A stretch of 36,554 nucleotides of DNA, taken from NCBI GenBank assembly GCA_947567425.1, contig CANOLV010000025.1:1-36554 (forward strand), written 5' to 3'. This stretch comes from an uncultured Porphyromonadaceae bacterium. Its GTDB lineage: Bacteria; Bacteroidota; Bacteroidia; Bacteroidales; Muribaculaceae. Shown piece after piece: positions 7,454 through 14,605 of this stretch. Below the pieces are notes generated by a model that was given only the letters and a program-made list of their open reading frames with translations, was not told the DNA's origin and did no database searches. The position numbers and the translations under genes are program-made. The first letter of the stretch is position 1; every line of letters begins with the position of its first letter.

Positions 7454-8533
7454 TTATCGGGTACGGTCGTTGAACACTTCAATCTGTTGTCGCACTGACT
7501 CCTCATGTATGGCAGACAGAACCGTGCGCATGAATTCAGGATCCATGCCCATGTCGGATGCCAGTTTCACGCGCGACTGCATGATTTCGTCGTGGCGGCC
7601 TATCTGAAGCACCGGCATGCGGTGTTCCTTCTTGTATTGGCCGATTTCGCGTGAAACGCGCATGCGCTTGTTGAGCACTTCAAGGAGTTCGTTGTCGATC
7701 TCGTCGATCTGCTGGCGCAATATCGACAGGCTTTCGGTGGTCACGGTCGAGTCGCGGTGGACAAGTGTGTTCAGGATAAAATTAAGTACGTCAGGTGTCA
7801 CCTGCTGGTCCTTGTCGCTCCATGCGCAGTCGGGTTCGCAGTGGCTTTCAATGATCAGACCGTCGAAACCCATGTCGAGCGCCTGCTGCGACAGCGGAGC
7901 CACAAGCTCGCGCTTTCCGCCGATGTGGCTTGGATCGCAGATCAGCGGCATGTCGGGAAATCTGCGTCGGAGCTCGATGGGTATGTGCCATTGGGGCAGG
8001 TTGCGGTAAAGATGCTTTCCGTAGGCGCTGAATCCCCGGTGTATGGCTCCAAGGCGTCGTACACCTGCATTGTAGATTCGCTGCAGAGCTCCGATCCAAA
8101 GTTCAAGGTCGGGATTGACGGGGTTTTTGACCAATACCGCGATGTCTTTTCCCGACTCCTTTATGGCATCGGCGATCTCCTGCATGGCAAACGGATTGGC
8201 CGATGTTCGTGCGCCGATCCAGAGTATGTCTATGCCGGCATTAAGTGCCAGTTCAACGTGCTGGCGTGTGGCCACTTCGATGGTGAGCAGCATGCCCGTC
8301 AGTTCTTTGACCTCTTTTAGCCATTCCAGACCTTCGGCTCCGACTCCTTCAAATCCGCCCGGTTTGGTGCGTGGTTTCCAGATGCCTGACCGGAATATCT
8401 TGATGCCGTTACGGCTGAGTTCGGTGGCGGTGGCGATGACCTGCTCTCTCGTCTCGGCGCTGCAGGGTCCGGCGATTATCATCGGCGAACCGATTCCGAG
8501 CGTCTCTGATATTATGGGTTTTAAATCGTTCAT
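7454..8533 (-). CDS. Bifunctional DAHP synthase / chorismate mutase (type II, C-terminal)
   Basis: This 359-residue fusion has an N-terminal class-I DAHP synthase/KDO8P-synthase-like barrel (residues 1-260: AGPCSAET at 21-28, KPRTKPGGFEGVG near 53-65, CDPSHIGGKRE near 199-209). The C-terminal AroQ chorismate mutase helices are residues 270-352 (LRQQIDEIDNELLEVLNKRM). It therefore catalyses both the entry step of the shikimate pathway and the chorismate-to-prephenate step. This gene order of mutase at the C-terminus is usual for Bacteroidetes. The gene lies 41 bp after the aminotransferase gene and 13 nt before tyrA on the minus strand. Both prephenate-using enzymes (PheA and TyrA) come from the same operon. 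Confidence 0.93.
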   Translation of the reverse strand: MNDLKPIISETLGIGSPMIIAGPCSAETREQVIATATELSRNGIKIFRSGIWKPRTKPGGFEGVGAEGLEWLKEVKELTGMLLTIEVATRQHVELALNAGIDILWIGARTSANPFAMQEIADAIKESGKDIAVLVKNPVNPDLELWIGALQRIYNAGVRRLGAIHRGFSAYGKHLYRNLPQWHIPIELRRRFPDMPLICDPSHIGGKRELVAPLSQQALDMGFDGLIIESHCEPDCAWSDKDQQVTPDVLNFILNTLVHRDSTVTTESLSILRQQIDEIDNELLEVLNKRMRVSREIGQYKKEHRMPVLQIGRHDEIMQSRVKLASDMGMDPEFMRTVLSAIHEESVRQQIEVFNDRTR

Positions 8534-8574
8534 GTCAAATAGGTGTTTTAATAAGTTATGCTTGTTAGTTTATG

Positions 8575-9744
8575 TCAGAGTTGTGAGTCTATCCTATCGA
8601 AGGCTTCGTTCAGCTTCTCTTCGGTGGCGCAAAGTGATATGCGTATGTATCGGTCGCCGTTGCTGCCGAATATGAATCCGGGTGTGATGAACACCCGTGC
8701 ATTGTACAGTACTTTGTCGGCCAAAGATTCCGACGACTGTTCGTCGGCCGGTATGCGCCCCCAGAGAAACAGTCCTCGCTGTCCGGGATCAAATGTGCAG
8801 CCTAAGCGGGTCATTATCTTTTCTGCGATTTTGCGCCGTGAGGCATAGACTCCGTTCAGCTCTCTGAACCAGTCGGCGTCGGCTTCCAGGGCTTTTGCGG
8901 CGGCGAGCATCATCGGCCTGAATTGGCCGGAGTCGACATTTGACTTGACTTTGAATATCCAGTTGACGAATGTCGGGTTGCTGGCCAGCATGGCCATTCT
9001 CCATCCGGCCATGTTGTGTGATTTGCTTAAAGAGTTCAGCTCCACGGCTATCTCTTTGGCTCTGTCCACTTGCAGTATGCTCAGAGGCTTTTCGTTAAGG
9101 ATGAAGCTGTAGGGGTTGTCGTGGGCTATGACTATCCCGTGCTTTTTGCCGAAGGCCACGACTTTTTCAAATAGCTCCATCGAAGCCGGAGTGCCGGTGG
9201 GCATGTGGGGATAGTTGATCCATAGAAGTTTGATCTTATCCAGCGGTAGCGATCGTTCCATGGCGTCGAAATCGGGTATCCACCCATTCTCCTCTGTCAG
9301 GTCGTATGTGTAGATGTCGGCCTGGACAAGTCTGCTCGCCGAAGTGTATGTGGGGTAGCCAGGATTCGGCACCAGCACTCCGTCGCCGGGATTCAGGAAT
9401 GCGAGCGATATGTGGAGTATGCCCTCTTTGGATCCGATCAGGGGCTGGAGTTCGTTGGCCGGATTAAGGTCGACCCCATACCAGCGTCTGTACCATACGG
9501 CGATGGCTTTGCGCAATTCGGGGATGCCTATCCCCGGCTGATAGCTGTGGGTGTCGGGCTTGTTGATTTCAGCTACTGCCGTATCTATGACGGTGCGGTG
9601 CGGAGGTCTGTCGGGACCGCCTATGCCGAGCGATATTATGTCGGCGCCTTTAGCGTTAAGTTCGGCTATCTCCTTCAATTTTTTGGAGAAATAATATTCC
9701 TGTATGGCCGATACTCTGTCGGCGGGTGTGATGGTCTTGCTCAT
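8575..9744 (-). CDS. PLP-dependent class I/II aminotransferase, probably aromatic
   Basis: This 389-residue fold-type I aminotransferase has NPGYPTYTS (residues 127-135), NYPHMPTG (177-184; the usual NYPNNPTG is altered) and HDNPYS with the cofactor-binding Asp209. The Schiff-base Lys241 is in NSLSKSHNMAGWRM. The sequence resembles the LL-diaminopimelate/aspartate aminotransferase group. Its place between pheA and aroG/tyrA argues that it transaminates phenylpyruvate and 4-hydroxyphenylpyruvate to Phe and Tyr. It begins 3 nt after the pheA stop. Substrate preference is inferred from context. Confidence 0.85.
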   Translation of the reverse strand: MSKTITPADRVSAIQEYYFSKKLKEIAELNAKGADIISLGIGGPDRPPHRTVIDTAVAEINKPDTHSYQPGIGIPELRKAIAVWYRRWYGVDLNPANELQPLIGSKEGILHISLAFLNPGDGVLVPNPGYPTYTSASRLVQADIYTYDLTEENGWIPDFDAMERSLPLDKIKLLWINYPHMPTGTPASMELFEKVVAFGKKHGIVIAHDNPYSFILNEKPLSILQVDRAKEIAVELNSLSKSHNMAGWRMAMLASNPTFVNWIFKVKSNVDSGQFRPMMLAAAKALEADADWFRELNGVYASRRKIAEKIMTRLGCTFDPGQRGLFLWGRIPADEQSSESLADKVLYNARVFITPGFIFGSNGDRYIRISLCATEEKLNEAFDRIDSQL

Positions 9745-9747
9745 AAA

Positions 9748-10596
9748 CTATACTTCTTTTTTGCATTCGACATATTCGCCGAGGACTCTGAGTTCATTGG
9801 TCAACGGTCTGACGGCTTCGATGGATTGACGGTATCTGATATAGCTGTCGAATGTCAGGTCGGCATAGAATCTGTATTCCCATTCGCGCCCCACGATAGG
9901 CATTGACTGGATTTTCGACAGGTTGATGTCGTAAAAGGAGAGTATGGTCAGCACTTTTGACAGTGCGCCTTTGGCATGAGGCAGGGTGAATACGATCGAC
10001 GACTTGTCGACCACCTTTTCAGATGGTTTCAGCTCCGGCATGGTGGCCGGGTCGGCGAGGATAAGGAACCTTGTGAAGTTGCGCTTGTTTGTCTCGATAC
10101 TTTTTTCAAGAATGTTCAGTCCGTAGAGTTCGGCCGCATACTCGCCGCATACGGCGGCATGTCCCATGAGCCCATGCTCGGCAATCTCCTTCGCGCTTCC
10201 TGCCGTGTCAAACTTCTCGATGCGCTTCATATTTGGATATCTGAGCAGAAACTGCTCGCACTGGCGCAGGGCCATGGGGTGGGAATTGACTTCGGTCAGC
10301 TCATGGATCGACTGGCCGGGCAGGGCGGCGAGTGAATGCGATATGCGCATTTTGATTTCACCGATGATTTTGGACTGGCTGTTGCGCAGCAGTTCGTGGT
10401 TCTGCAGCAAAGCTCCGGCTATGGTGTTCTCGATGGCCATTATGCCTAACAGCGCCGGGTCGGAATCCAGTGTCTCGAACATTTCCTGAAACGAATCACA
10501 GGGAATTGTCTTAATGTCTTCGCCGGAGAAGTAGAGCCTTGCCGCCGCATCGTGGTAGCATCCGGCCACGCCTTGTATCGTAACGCGCTTATCCAT
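9748..10596 (-). CDS. pheA: Prephenate dehydratase with ACT domain
   Basis: This 282-residue protein joins a prephenate dehydratase domain (about 3-180, with IENTIAGALLQNHELL, the TEVNSHPMAL region and the conserved TRF at 175-177) to a C-terminal ACT domain (about 199-275). It converts prephenate to phenylpyruvate. In the ACT domain the usual GALxxxL loop is present (GALSKVL, 210-216). The phenylalanine-binding ESRP motif, however, reads QSMP (230-233), which may mean altered or weaker allosteric inhibition. It is the first structural gene of the aromatic operon and lies 129 nt downstream of the leader peptide start codon side of the attenuator (the leader stop is at 10726). It uses the ATG at 10596. 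Confidence 0.93.
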   Translation of the reverse strand: MDKRVTIQGVAGCYHDAAARLYFSGEDIKTIPCDSFQEMFETLDSDPALLGIMAIENTIAGALLQNHELLRNSQSKIIGEIKMRISHSLAALPGQSIHELTEVNSHPMALRQCEQFLLRYPNMKRIEKFDTAGSAKEIAEHGLMGHAAVCGEYAAELYGLNILEKSIETNKRNFTRFLILADPATMPELKPSEKVVDKSSIVFTLPHAKGALSKVLTILSFYDINLSKIQSMPIVGREWEYRFYADLTFDSYIRYRQSIEAVRPLTNELRVLGEYVECKKEV

Positions 10597-10643
10597 TTGT
10601 CATATATATTTATGTATGATTGTAGATTAAACTATTTGTTAAA

Positions 10644-10679
10644 AGAAATCCCGCTGCCATTGCCGGAAGCGGGATTTCT
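10644..10679 (-). terminator. Attenuator terminator hairpin in the pheA leader
   Basis: Read on the minus strand, a perfect 12-bp stem pairs AGAAATCCCGCT (10679-10668) with AGCGGGATTTCT (10655-10644) around a 12-nt loop, and TTTAAC follows directly. The T-rich run occurs only on the minus-strand side, so it terminates transcription coming from the leader promoter, upstream of pheA. Its 5' arm overlaps the partner of the antiterminator. Confidence 0.85.
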
Positions 10680-10727
10680 GAATATCGTTGTCAGTTTGTC
10701 AAACTTTTACACATAAAGTCCCGCTTC
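10666..10727 (-). promoter_or_regulatory. Antiterminator: alternative pairing in the pheA leader
   Basis: On the minus-strand transcript GAAGCGGGA (10727-10719) is perfectly complementary to TCCCGCTTC (10674-10666). Forming this 9-bp helix consumes the 5' arm of the terminator (10668-10679), so the two structures exclude each other. The first strand begins inside the leader peptide's stop codon, so a ribosome that reaches the stop masks it. The loop contains a small hairpin of its own (AGTTT/AAACT, 10693-10705). Confidence 0.82.
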
Positions 10728-10779
10728 AATCTCTTGCGAAATAAAAGTAAGAAAAATAATATGCGTAAAATCGTGTCAT
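10726..10779 (-). CDS. Aromatic leader peptide (Phe/Tyr attenuation)
   Basis: A 17-codon frame reads MTRFYAYYFSYFYFARD and stops at TGA 10728-10726. Nine of 17 residues are aromatic: Phe at 4, 9, 12 and 14, and Tyr at 5, 7, 8, 11 and 13. It starts about 20 nt after the predicted transcription start, precedes the antiterminator and terminator, and lies upstream of a phenylalanine/tyrosine operon. That arrangement is exactly the E. coli pheL logic. Expected behaviour is inferred: when charged tRNA-Phe or tRNA-Tyr is scarce the ribosome stalls within the run, 10719-10727 stays free, the antiterminator forms and the operon is read. When charged tRNA is plentiful the ribosome reaches the stop and the terminator forms. 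The peptide itself probably has no function. Confidence 0.85.
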   Translation of the reverse strand: MTRFYAYYFSYFYFARD

Positions 10780-10806
10780 TGACTGTCCGTTTTTATATCT
10801 ATGCCA

Positions 10807-10838
10807 CAAAATTAATCTATTTGTTTTGTAACTCCAAC
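10807..10838 (-). promoter_or_regulatory. Promoter of the aromatic operon leader
   Basis: On the minus strand GTTG (10838-10835) and TAATTTTG (10814-10807, a full TAnnTTTG match) are separated by 20 nt. Transcription would start near 10800, about 20 nt before the leader peptide ATG at 10779. Confidence 0.7.
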
Positions 10839-10852
10839 TTTTTTGTCGATTA

Positions 10853-10886
10853 TTTGCGAAAATCCTAATATTTTATTTTATATTTG
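10853..10886 (+). promoter_or_regulatory. Promoter of the PD-(D/E)XK-like gene
   Basis: TTTG at 10853-10856 and TATATTTG at 10879-10886 are spaced by 22 nt. The -33 elements of this promoter and of the divergent aromatic operon promoter lie only 14 bp apart. The ATG at 10912 follows the expected start site by about 19 nt. Confidence 0.6.
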
Positions 10887-10911
10887 CGTTATGCACAATT
10901 AATTACCTTAC

Positions 10912-11682
10912 ATGAATCCTAAATTTAGAGCGATGAGTAAAATGACCATAAGCGGCGACAGCTATATGATTAATAGTAAGAAGGTGTTCCGTGGAATCGG
11001 CATTGACGATTCTGACATCGAGAAAGTGGCTGACTTTGCCTATAAGATGTGTTTCGGCGAGGGGCATCACCGCAATCATCGCACCGGAGGTACGTTGGAA
11101 AGGGGAGCCGCGGAAAAGTTCTGCAATACGTTTCAGGGTAAATTGGCGGAGATATGTCTGTTGAGAGCGTTCAGCGCCGCCGGACTTGAGTGTGCCGAGC
11201 CCAATTTTGACATTTACGGAGAGGGCATATGGGATGATACGGACCTGGTGGTGGCCGGAAAGACGGTCAGCGTCAAATCCGCGGCATACTTTTCCAACCT
11301 TCTTCTGCTTGAATGCGCCGATTATGACGACAGTGGAAATTACTTGCCGAATCTTGTCGCGGGAGGCACGGCCTCTTACGATTATTATGTATTGGTAAGG
11401 ATATCGCCTGACATAAAAAGTATCTTCAAAAGGGAGAGAATGATGTGGCTCGACAATATTTCGCGCGAGGATGTTATGAGAGTCATTAATTCCGAGGACT
11501 GGAAGTATGATGTCGGGGGATGTATCAATCACCGGATGCTGGTGGATATGATCAGATGTAAATACATTATACCGAAGGACGCTCTGTTAAACGGAAGTAC
11601 CCGGATGGATGCCGCGAACTATTATGTGCAGGCTGGTGATATGGCAGGCTTGGAAAAGTTGATCGAGGCGCTTCGCCGATAA
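10912..11682 (+). CDS. Putative PD-(D/E)XK-fold nuclease (restriction-endonuclease-like), orphan
   Basis: This 256-residue protein of uncertain family has a central segment that looks like a restriction-endonuclease core. A helix carries Glu80 (QGKLAEICLLRAF), followed by Asp111 in WDDTDLVVAG and a strand ending TVSVKSAAYF with Lys122. This gives E...D...(S)XK, with the usual second acidic residue replaced by Ser120. The rest shows no known motif. No DNA methyltransferase is adjacent: the neighbours are the aromatic operon (divergent) and rpsP. It could be a solitary nuclease, a defence effector or a repair enzyme. ATGs at codons 8 and 11 are alternatives, but 10912 fits the promoter. The call rests on motif spacing only. 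Confidence 0.5.
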   Translation: MNPKFRAMSKMTISGDSYMINSKKVFRGIGIDDSDIEKVADFAYKMCFGEGHHRNHRTGGTLERGAAEKFCNTFQGKLAEICLLRAFSAAGLECAEPNFDIYGEGIWDDTDLVVAGKTVSVKSAAYFSNLLLLECADYDDSGNYLPNLVAGGTASYDYYVLVRISPDIKSIFKRERMMWLDNISREDVMRVINSEDWKYDVGGCINHRMLVDMIRCKYIIPKDALLNGSTRMDAANYYVQAGDMAGLEKLIEALRR

Positions 11683-12059
11683 GGGATTCCCGGGAATGCA
11701 GGTGAGAATGTGCTGTCGATATTAATTGATTGGCTTACAGTGACGTGTGGCGCATAATCGTGGCGCGGGGGAAGTGTGGCGTAAACTTTTTTTGAAAAAA
11801 TCGGATCTTGGACTAAATATTCGCCGCCTGTTTCGGAATATATAGTATATTCGGTTATGGCAGACCGTTCCGGAATAAGTAGGTTGCGGAAATATTTTGT
11901 GAAGAATCCAAATAGAAGCCGCACCATAGAAGCTCCCCACTGTAGAAGTCGCACTTTTTTCTTGAAAATAGGGGATGGATGGTTTGGCTGATTGGAATAA
12001 ATTGCGTAACTTTGCAGTCGCATTTTTGCAATACAAAACCACTTAAATTAATTAACTAA
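11683..12059. other. Intergenic region ahead of rpsP with short repeats
   Basis: There is no convincing gene in these 377 bp; open frames on the minus strand look like chance. A perfect palindrome ATTCCCGGGAAT (11686-11697) follows the upstream stop by 3 nt. GTGGCGC/T occurs three times in a row (11747-11753, 11760-11766, 11776-11782). TAGAAG followed by a GC-rich hexamer recurs three times between about 11910 and 11955. The rpsP promoter occupies the right end. Confidence 0.5.
11983..12014 (+). promoter_or_regulatory. Promoter of rpsP
   Basis: TTTG at 11983-11986 and TAACTTTG at 12007-12014 are 20 nt apart. The expected leader is about 39 nt. It is a close match to the Bacteroidetes consensus, as expected for a highly expressed ribosomal protein gene. 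Confidence 0.75.
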
Positions 12060-12614
12060 ATGGCAACAAAGATCAGATTACAGCGCCGTGGTCATAAGGA
12101 CTATGCGTTTTATCCAATTGTAATCGCCGATAGCAGGGCACCACGAGATGGTAAATTTATTGAAAGGATAGGTTCATATAATCCGAACACTAATCCTGCT
12201 ACAGTAACTTTAAACTTCGAGCGGGCTTTGTATTGGCTTGGTGTAGGTGCTCAACCCACCGACACAGTGCGTTCGATACTTTCCCACGAAGGTGTTCTGA
12301 TGATGAAGCATCTTATGGGCGGTGTCAAGAAAGGTGCGTTTACTGAAGAAGAAGCTCAGCGTCGTTTCGAAGCTTGGAAGAGCCAGCGTCAGGCAGCTGT
12401 CGATGCAGCCAAGGCTACTATCGCAAGCAAGAAGGAGCAGGATCTGAAGGCGCGTCTGGAGGCTGAGTCAGCTATCAATAAGGCAAAGGCTGAGGCCGTA
12501 GCCAAGAAGAAAGCTGAACTCGCTGCCGCAAAGGCTGAAGCTGAAGCCGCAGCCGCCGCTGAACAGGTGGCAGAAGGCGAAGGCGCCGCTGAAGAAGCTC
12601 CCGCCGCTGAATAA
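12060..12614 (+). CDS. rpsP: 30S ribosomal protein S16
   Basis: The first 80 or so residues are canonical S16 ([42 protein letters not shown]...[17 protein letters not shown]). S16 is an early assembly protein of the 30S body. At 184 residues it is about twice the length of E. coli S16. The extra C-terminal half is a charged, Ala/Lys/Glu-rich, probably coiled helix ending in a low-complexity acidic tail. Such extensions are usual in Bacteroidetes S16. It has its own strong promoter and a terminator 22 bp after the stop, so it is monocistronic here, apart from the rimM-trmD-rplS partners known from E. coli. Confidence 0.95.
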   Translation: MATKIRLQRRGHKDYAFYPIVIADSRAPRDGKFIERIGSYNPNTNPATVTLNFERALYWLGVGAQPTDTVRSILSHEGVLMMKHLMGGVKKGAFTEEEAQRRFEAWKSQRQAAVDAAKATIASKKEQDLKARLEAESAINKAKAEAVAKKKAELAAAKAEAEAAAAAEQVAEGEGAAEEAPAAE

Positions 12615-12635
12615 TCAGATAGGCAACTTACAAGA

Positions 12636-12670
12636 AATACCCTCCGCCGAGACAAGGGCGCGAGGGTATT
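12636..12670 (+). terminator. rpsP terminator
   Basis: AATACCCTC (12636-12644) pairs with GAGGGTATT (12662-12670), a perfect 9-bp stem, followed by TTGTTTTATA. The end of the stem and the T-tract overlap the -33 element of the cmk promoter. Confidence 0.75.
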
Positions 12671-12700
12671 TTGTTTTATAATGTAATTTAGCTAAATTTG
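12670..12700 (+). promoter_or_regulatory. Promoter of the cmk-ispH-tatD operon
   Basis: TTTG at 12670-12673 and TAAATTTG at 12693-12700 are 19 nt apart. The -33 element lies in the T-tract of the rpsP terminator. The leader to the ATG at 12741 would be about 34 nt. Confidence 0.65.
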
Positions 12701-12740
12701 CGGTATAATAAAGCAATCTTCTAATGCATCATTTTCGATT

Positions 12741-13436
12741 ATGTCCAATAAGAAAATCATAATTGCCGTCGACGGCTATTCGTCATCGGGCAAGAGTTCG
12801 ATGGCACGCGCTCTGGCGTCGGCCATCGGCTATCGTTATATAGATTCCGGAGCCATGTACCGTGCGGTAACTTTGTGGGCCATGCGCCACGGGCTTGTAG
12901 ACTCGGGCGAGGTGGCATCGCAGAGCCTTATAAAGTCGCTGCCCGAAATCCGCATAGATTTCCGGCCAAACCCCGACGGTTCGCAGTCGACGATGCTCGA
13001 CGGGGAGGATGTCGAAGCAGAGATCCGCCAGATGGAGGTGTCGAACAATGTGTCGCAGGTGGCCGTGATTCCGGAGGTGCGCCATCGGTTGGTGGCCCTG
13101 CAGCAGGAATTCGGAAGAGAGAAGGGCATAGTGATGGACGGACGCGACATTGGCACTACGGTATTTCCGAATGCCGAGATGAAGGTCTTTGTCAATGCAT
13201 CGCCTCAGACCAGAGCCGAGCGACGCTTCAAGGAGCTTGCCGACAAAGGGGTGGCGACTACTTATGAGGAAGTGCTCGACAATGTGATGAAGCGCGACCA
13301 TATCGACGAGACGCGTGAGGAGAGTCCGCTCCGCAGGGCCGACGATGCCGTGGTGCTGGATAATTCACAGATGTCTGTCGAGGAGCAGAACCGCTGGCTG
13401 ATGTCGTTATATAACAGTATAGCAGATGCGGATTGA
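12741..13436 (+). CDS. cmk: Cytidylate kinase
   Basis: This 231-residue NMP kinase phosphorylates CMP/dCMP with ATP in the cytoplasm. It carries the P-loop GYSSSGKSS (residues 11-19), the substrate loop YIDSGAMYRAVTLWAM, and the C-terminal signature GRDIGTTVFPNAEMKVF with the lid region RRFKEL...RDHIDETREESPLRRADDA. Its 3' end overlaps the ispH start by 11 nt. It is the first of five tightly packed genes. Pairing of cmk with ispH is seen in several bacteria. Confidence 0.95.
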   Translation: MSNKKIIIAVDGYSSSGKSSMARALASAIGYRYIDSGAMYRAVTLWAMRHGLVDSGEVASQSLIKSLPEIRIDFRPNPDGSQSTMLDGEDVEAEIRQMEVSNNVSQVAVIPEVRHRLVALQQEFGREKGIVMDGRDIGTTVFPNAEMKVFVNASPQTRAERRFKELADKGVATTYEEVLDNVMKRDHIDETREESPLRRADDAVVLDNSQMSVEEQNRWLMSLYNSIADAD

Positions 13437-14289
13437 GATAGACGAGGCCTCAGGATTCTGTAACGGTGTGGTCTCTGCCATACGCAAAGCGGAGTCGGAA
13501 CTCGACGAGTCGGGGACCTTGTACTGCCTTGGCGACATAGTGCACAACAGCGACGAAGTGGACCGGCTGTGCCGCCGTGGCCTTGTGACCATAACCCATG
13601 CCGACCTGAATTCGCTTGAAGGGGTCAAGGTGCTGCTCCGTGCCCACGGTGAGCCTCCGTCGACATATTCGCTTGCGCGGGAACGCAATATTGAGATAAT
13701 CGATGCCACGTGTCCGGTGGTGCTCCATCTGCAGAGACGTATAAAAGAGTCGTATGATTCGCTCGGTTCAGGCGAGCAGATAGTCATCTACGGCAAGCGC
13801 GGACACGCCGAGGTCAACGGCCTTGTCGGACAGACGAGGGGTGAGGCCATCGTGGTAGAGGATGTCGAGGGGCTTTCGCAGGTGGATTTCAGCCGCGACA
13901 TAACGCTGTATTCGCAGACCACCAAGTCGATTGACGGATTCAAGGAGATGATAGCGGAGATAGAACGCCGCAAAAGCTCCGGAACAAGGTTCCGCTACCA
14001 TGACACGATCTGCCGTCAGGTAGCCAACAGAGTGCCAAGGCTGCGTGCATTCGCGGCGGCTCATCAGGTGATCCTGTTTGTGAGCGGCAAAAAGAGCAGC
14101 AACGGCAAGTTTCTGTATGCCGAGTGCTCCGCAGTCAATCCGAGGACTTATCTGATAAGCAATCCTGAGGAGATAAATCCGGACTGGCTCAAAGGAGCCG
14201 CGACGTTGGGAATATGCGGAGCCACGTCGACTCCCCGGTGGCTTATGGAAAATGTGAGAGAGCGAGTAGGCTTATTGACAAATATATGA
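13426..14289 (+). CDS. ispH: 4-hydroxy-3-methylbut-2-enyl diphosphate reductase (MEP pathway)
   Basis: This 287-residue IspH/LytB is the last enzyme of the non-mevalonate pathway and makes IPP and DMAPP with a [4Fe-4S] cluster. The three cluster cysteines are Cys12 (ASGFCNGV), Cys96 (DATCPVV) and Cys196 (DTICRQVANR). Substrate-binding His40 (DIVHN), His74 (RAHGEP) and the HAEVNG motif (127-132, with the catalytic Glu) are also visible, as are TTKS (165-168) and SSNG (224-227). It overlaps cmk by 11 nt and the next lipoprotein gene by 4 nt. The polyprenyl synthase two genes downstream uses its products, so the operon has an isoprenoid theme. Confidence 0.95.
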   Translation: MRIEIDEASGFCNGVVSAIRKAESELDESGTLYCLGDIVHNSDEVDRLCRRGLVTITHADLNSLEGVKVLLRAHGEPPSTYSLARERNIEIIDATCPVVLHLQRRIKESYDSLGSGEQIVIYGKRGHAEVNGLVGQTRGEAIVVEDVEGLSQVDFSRDITLYSQTTKSIDGFKEMIAEIERRKSSGTRFRYHDTICRQVANRVPRLRAFAAAHQVILFVSGKKSSNGKFLYAECSAVNPRTYLISNPEEINPDWLKGAATLGICGATSTPRWLMENVRERVGLLTNI

Positions 14290-14591
14290 CAGTTATGAAT
14301 TACCGAATGTCAATTGTGGTGCCGTTTCTGGCACTTATGGCTTGTTCCGCCGGTGAGCAGGAGCGTGCCGAAGAGTCGTCGAGACTTGGGGAGGCCGACG
14401 CCAGAAAGCTGATCGAAGAGTCGGAGTCGATGACCATCATGCAGATGGAGGGCGCGATTGTCCAGATAAGGGCTAATGAATATGCCTACCGCGAGGCCGG
14501 GCATGATAAGGCCGCGGATGCTTATGTGGCCTCTTTTGAGTCGTATATGCGTGAAAACGCCGATTCATTGGCAAACATAATATTCAATTAA
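14286..14591 (+). CDS. Small putative lipoprotein of unknown function
   Basis: Counted from the ATG at 14286, which overlaps the ispH stop as ATGA, the product has 101 residues. The N-terminus MTVMNYRMSIVVPFLALMAC resembles a type II signal peptide with a lipobox ending at Cys20. The mature part is acidic and helical (EESSRLGEADARKLIEESES). A second ATG at 14295 would also leave the signal intact. No family is recognised. The in-frame extension upstream to 14214 lies inside ispH and is rejected. It is part of the cmk-tatD operon, with 14 nt to the next gene. Confidence 0.7.
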   Translation: MTVMNYRMSIVVPFLALMACSAGEQERAEESSRLGEADARKLIEESESMTIMQMEGAIVQIRANEYAYREAGHDKAADAYVASFESYMRENADSLANIIFN

Positions 14592-14605
14592 AACATTTGC
14601 AAAAT

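Noticed and set aside
11622-12023. A 133-codon minus-strand frame between the nuclease-like gene and rpsP
   Set aside because: It overlaps the 3' end of the nuclease-like gene and the rpsP promoter, and its composition is not protein-like. It is probably chance openness.
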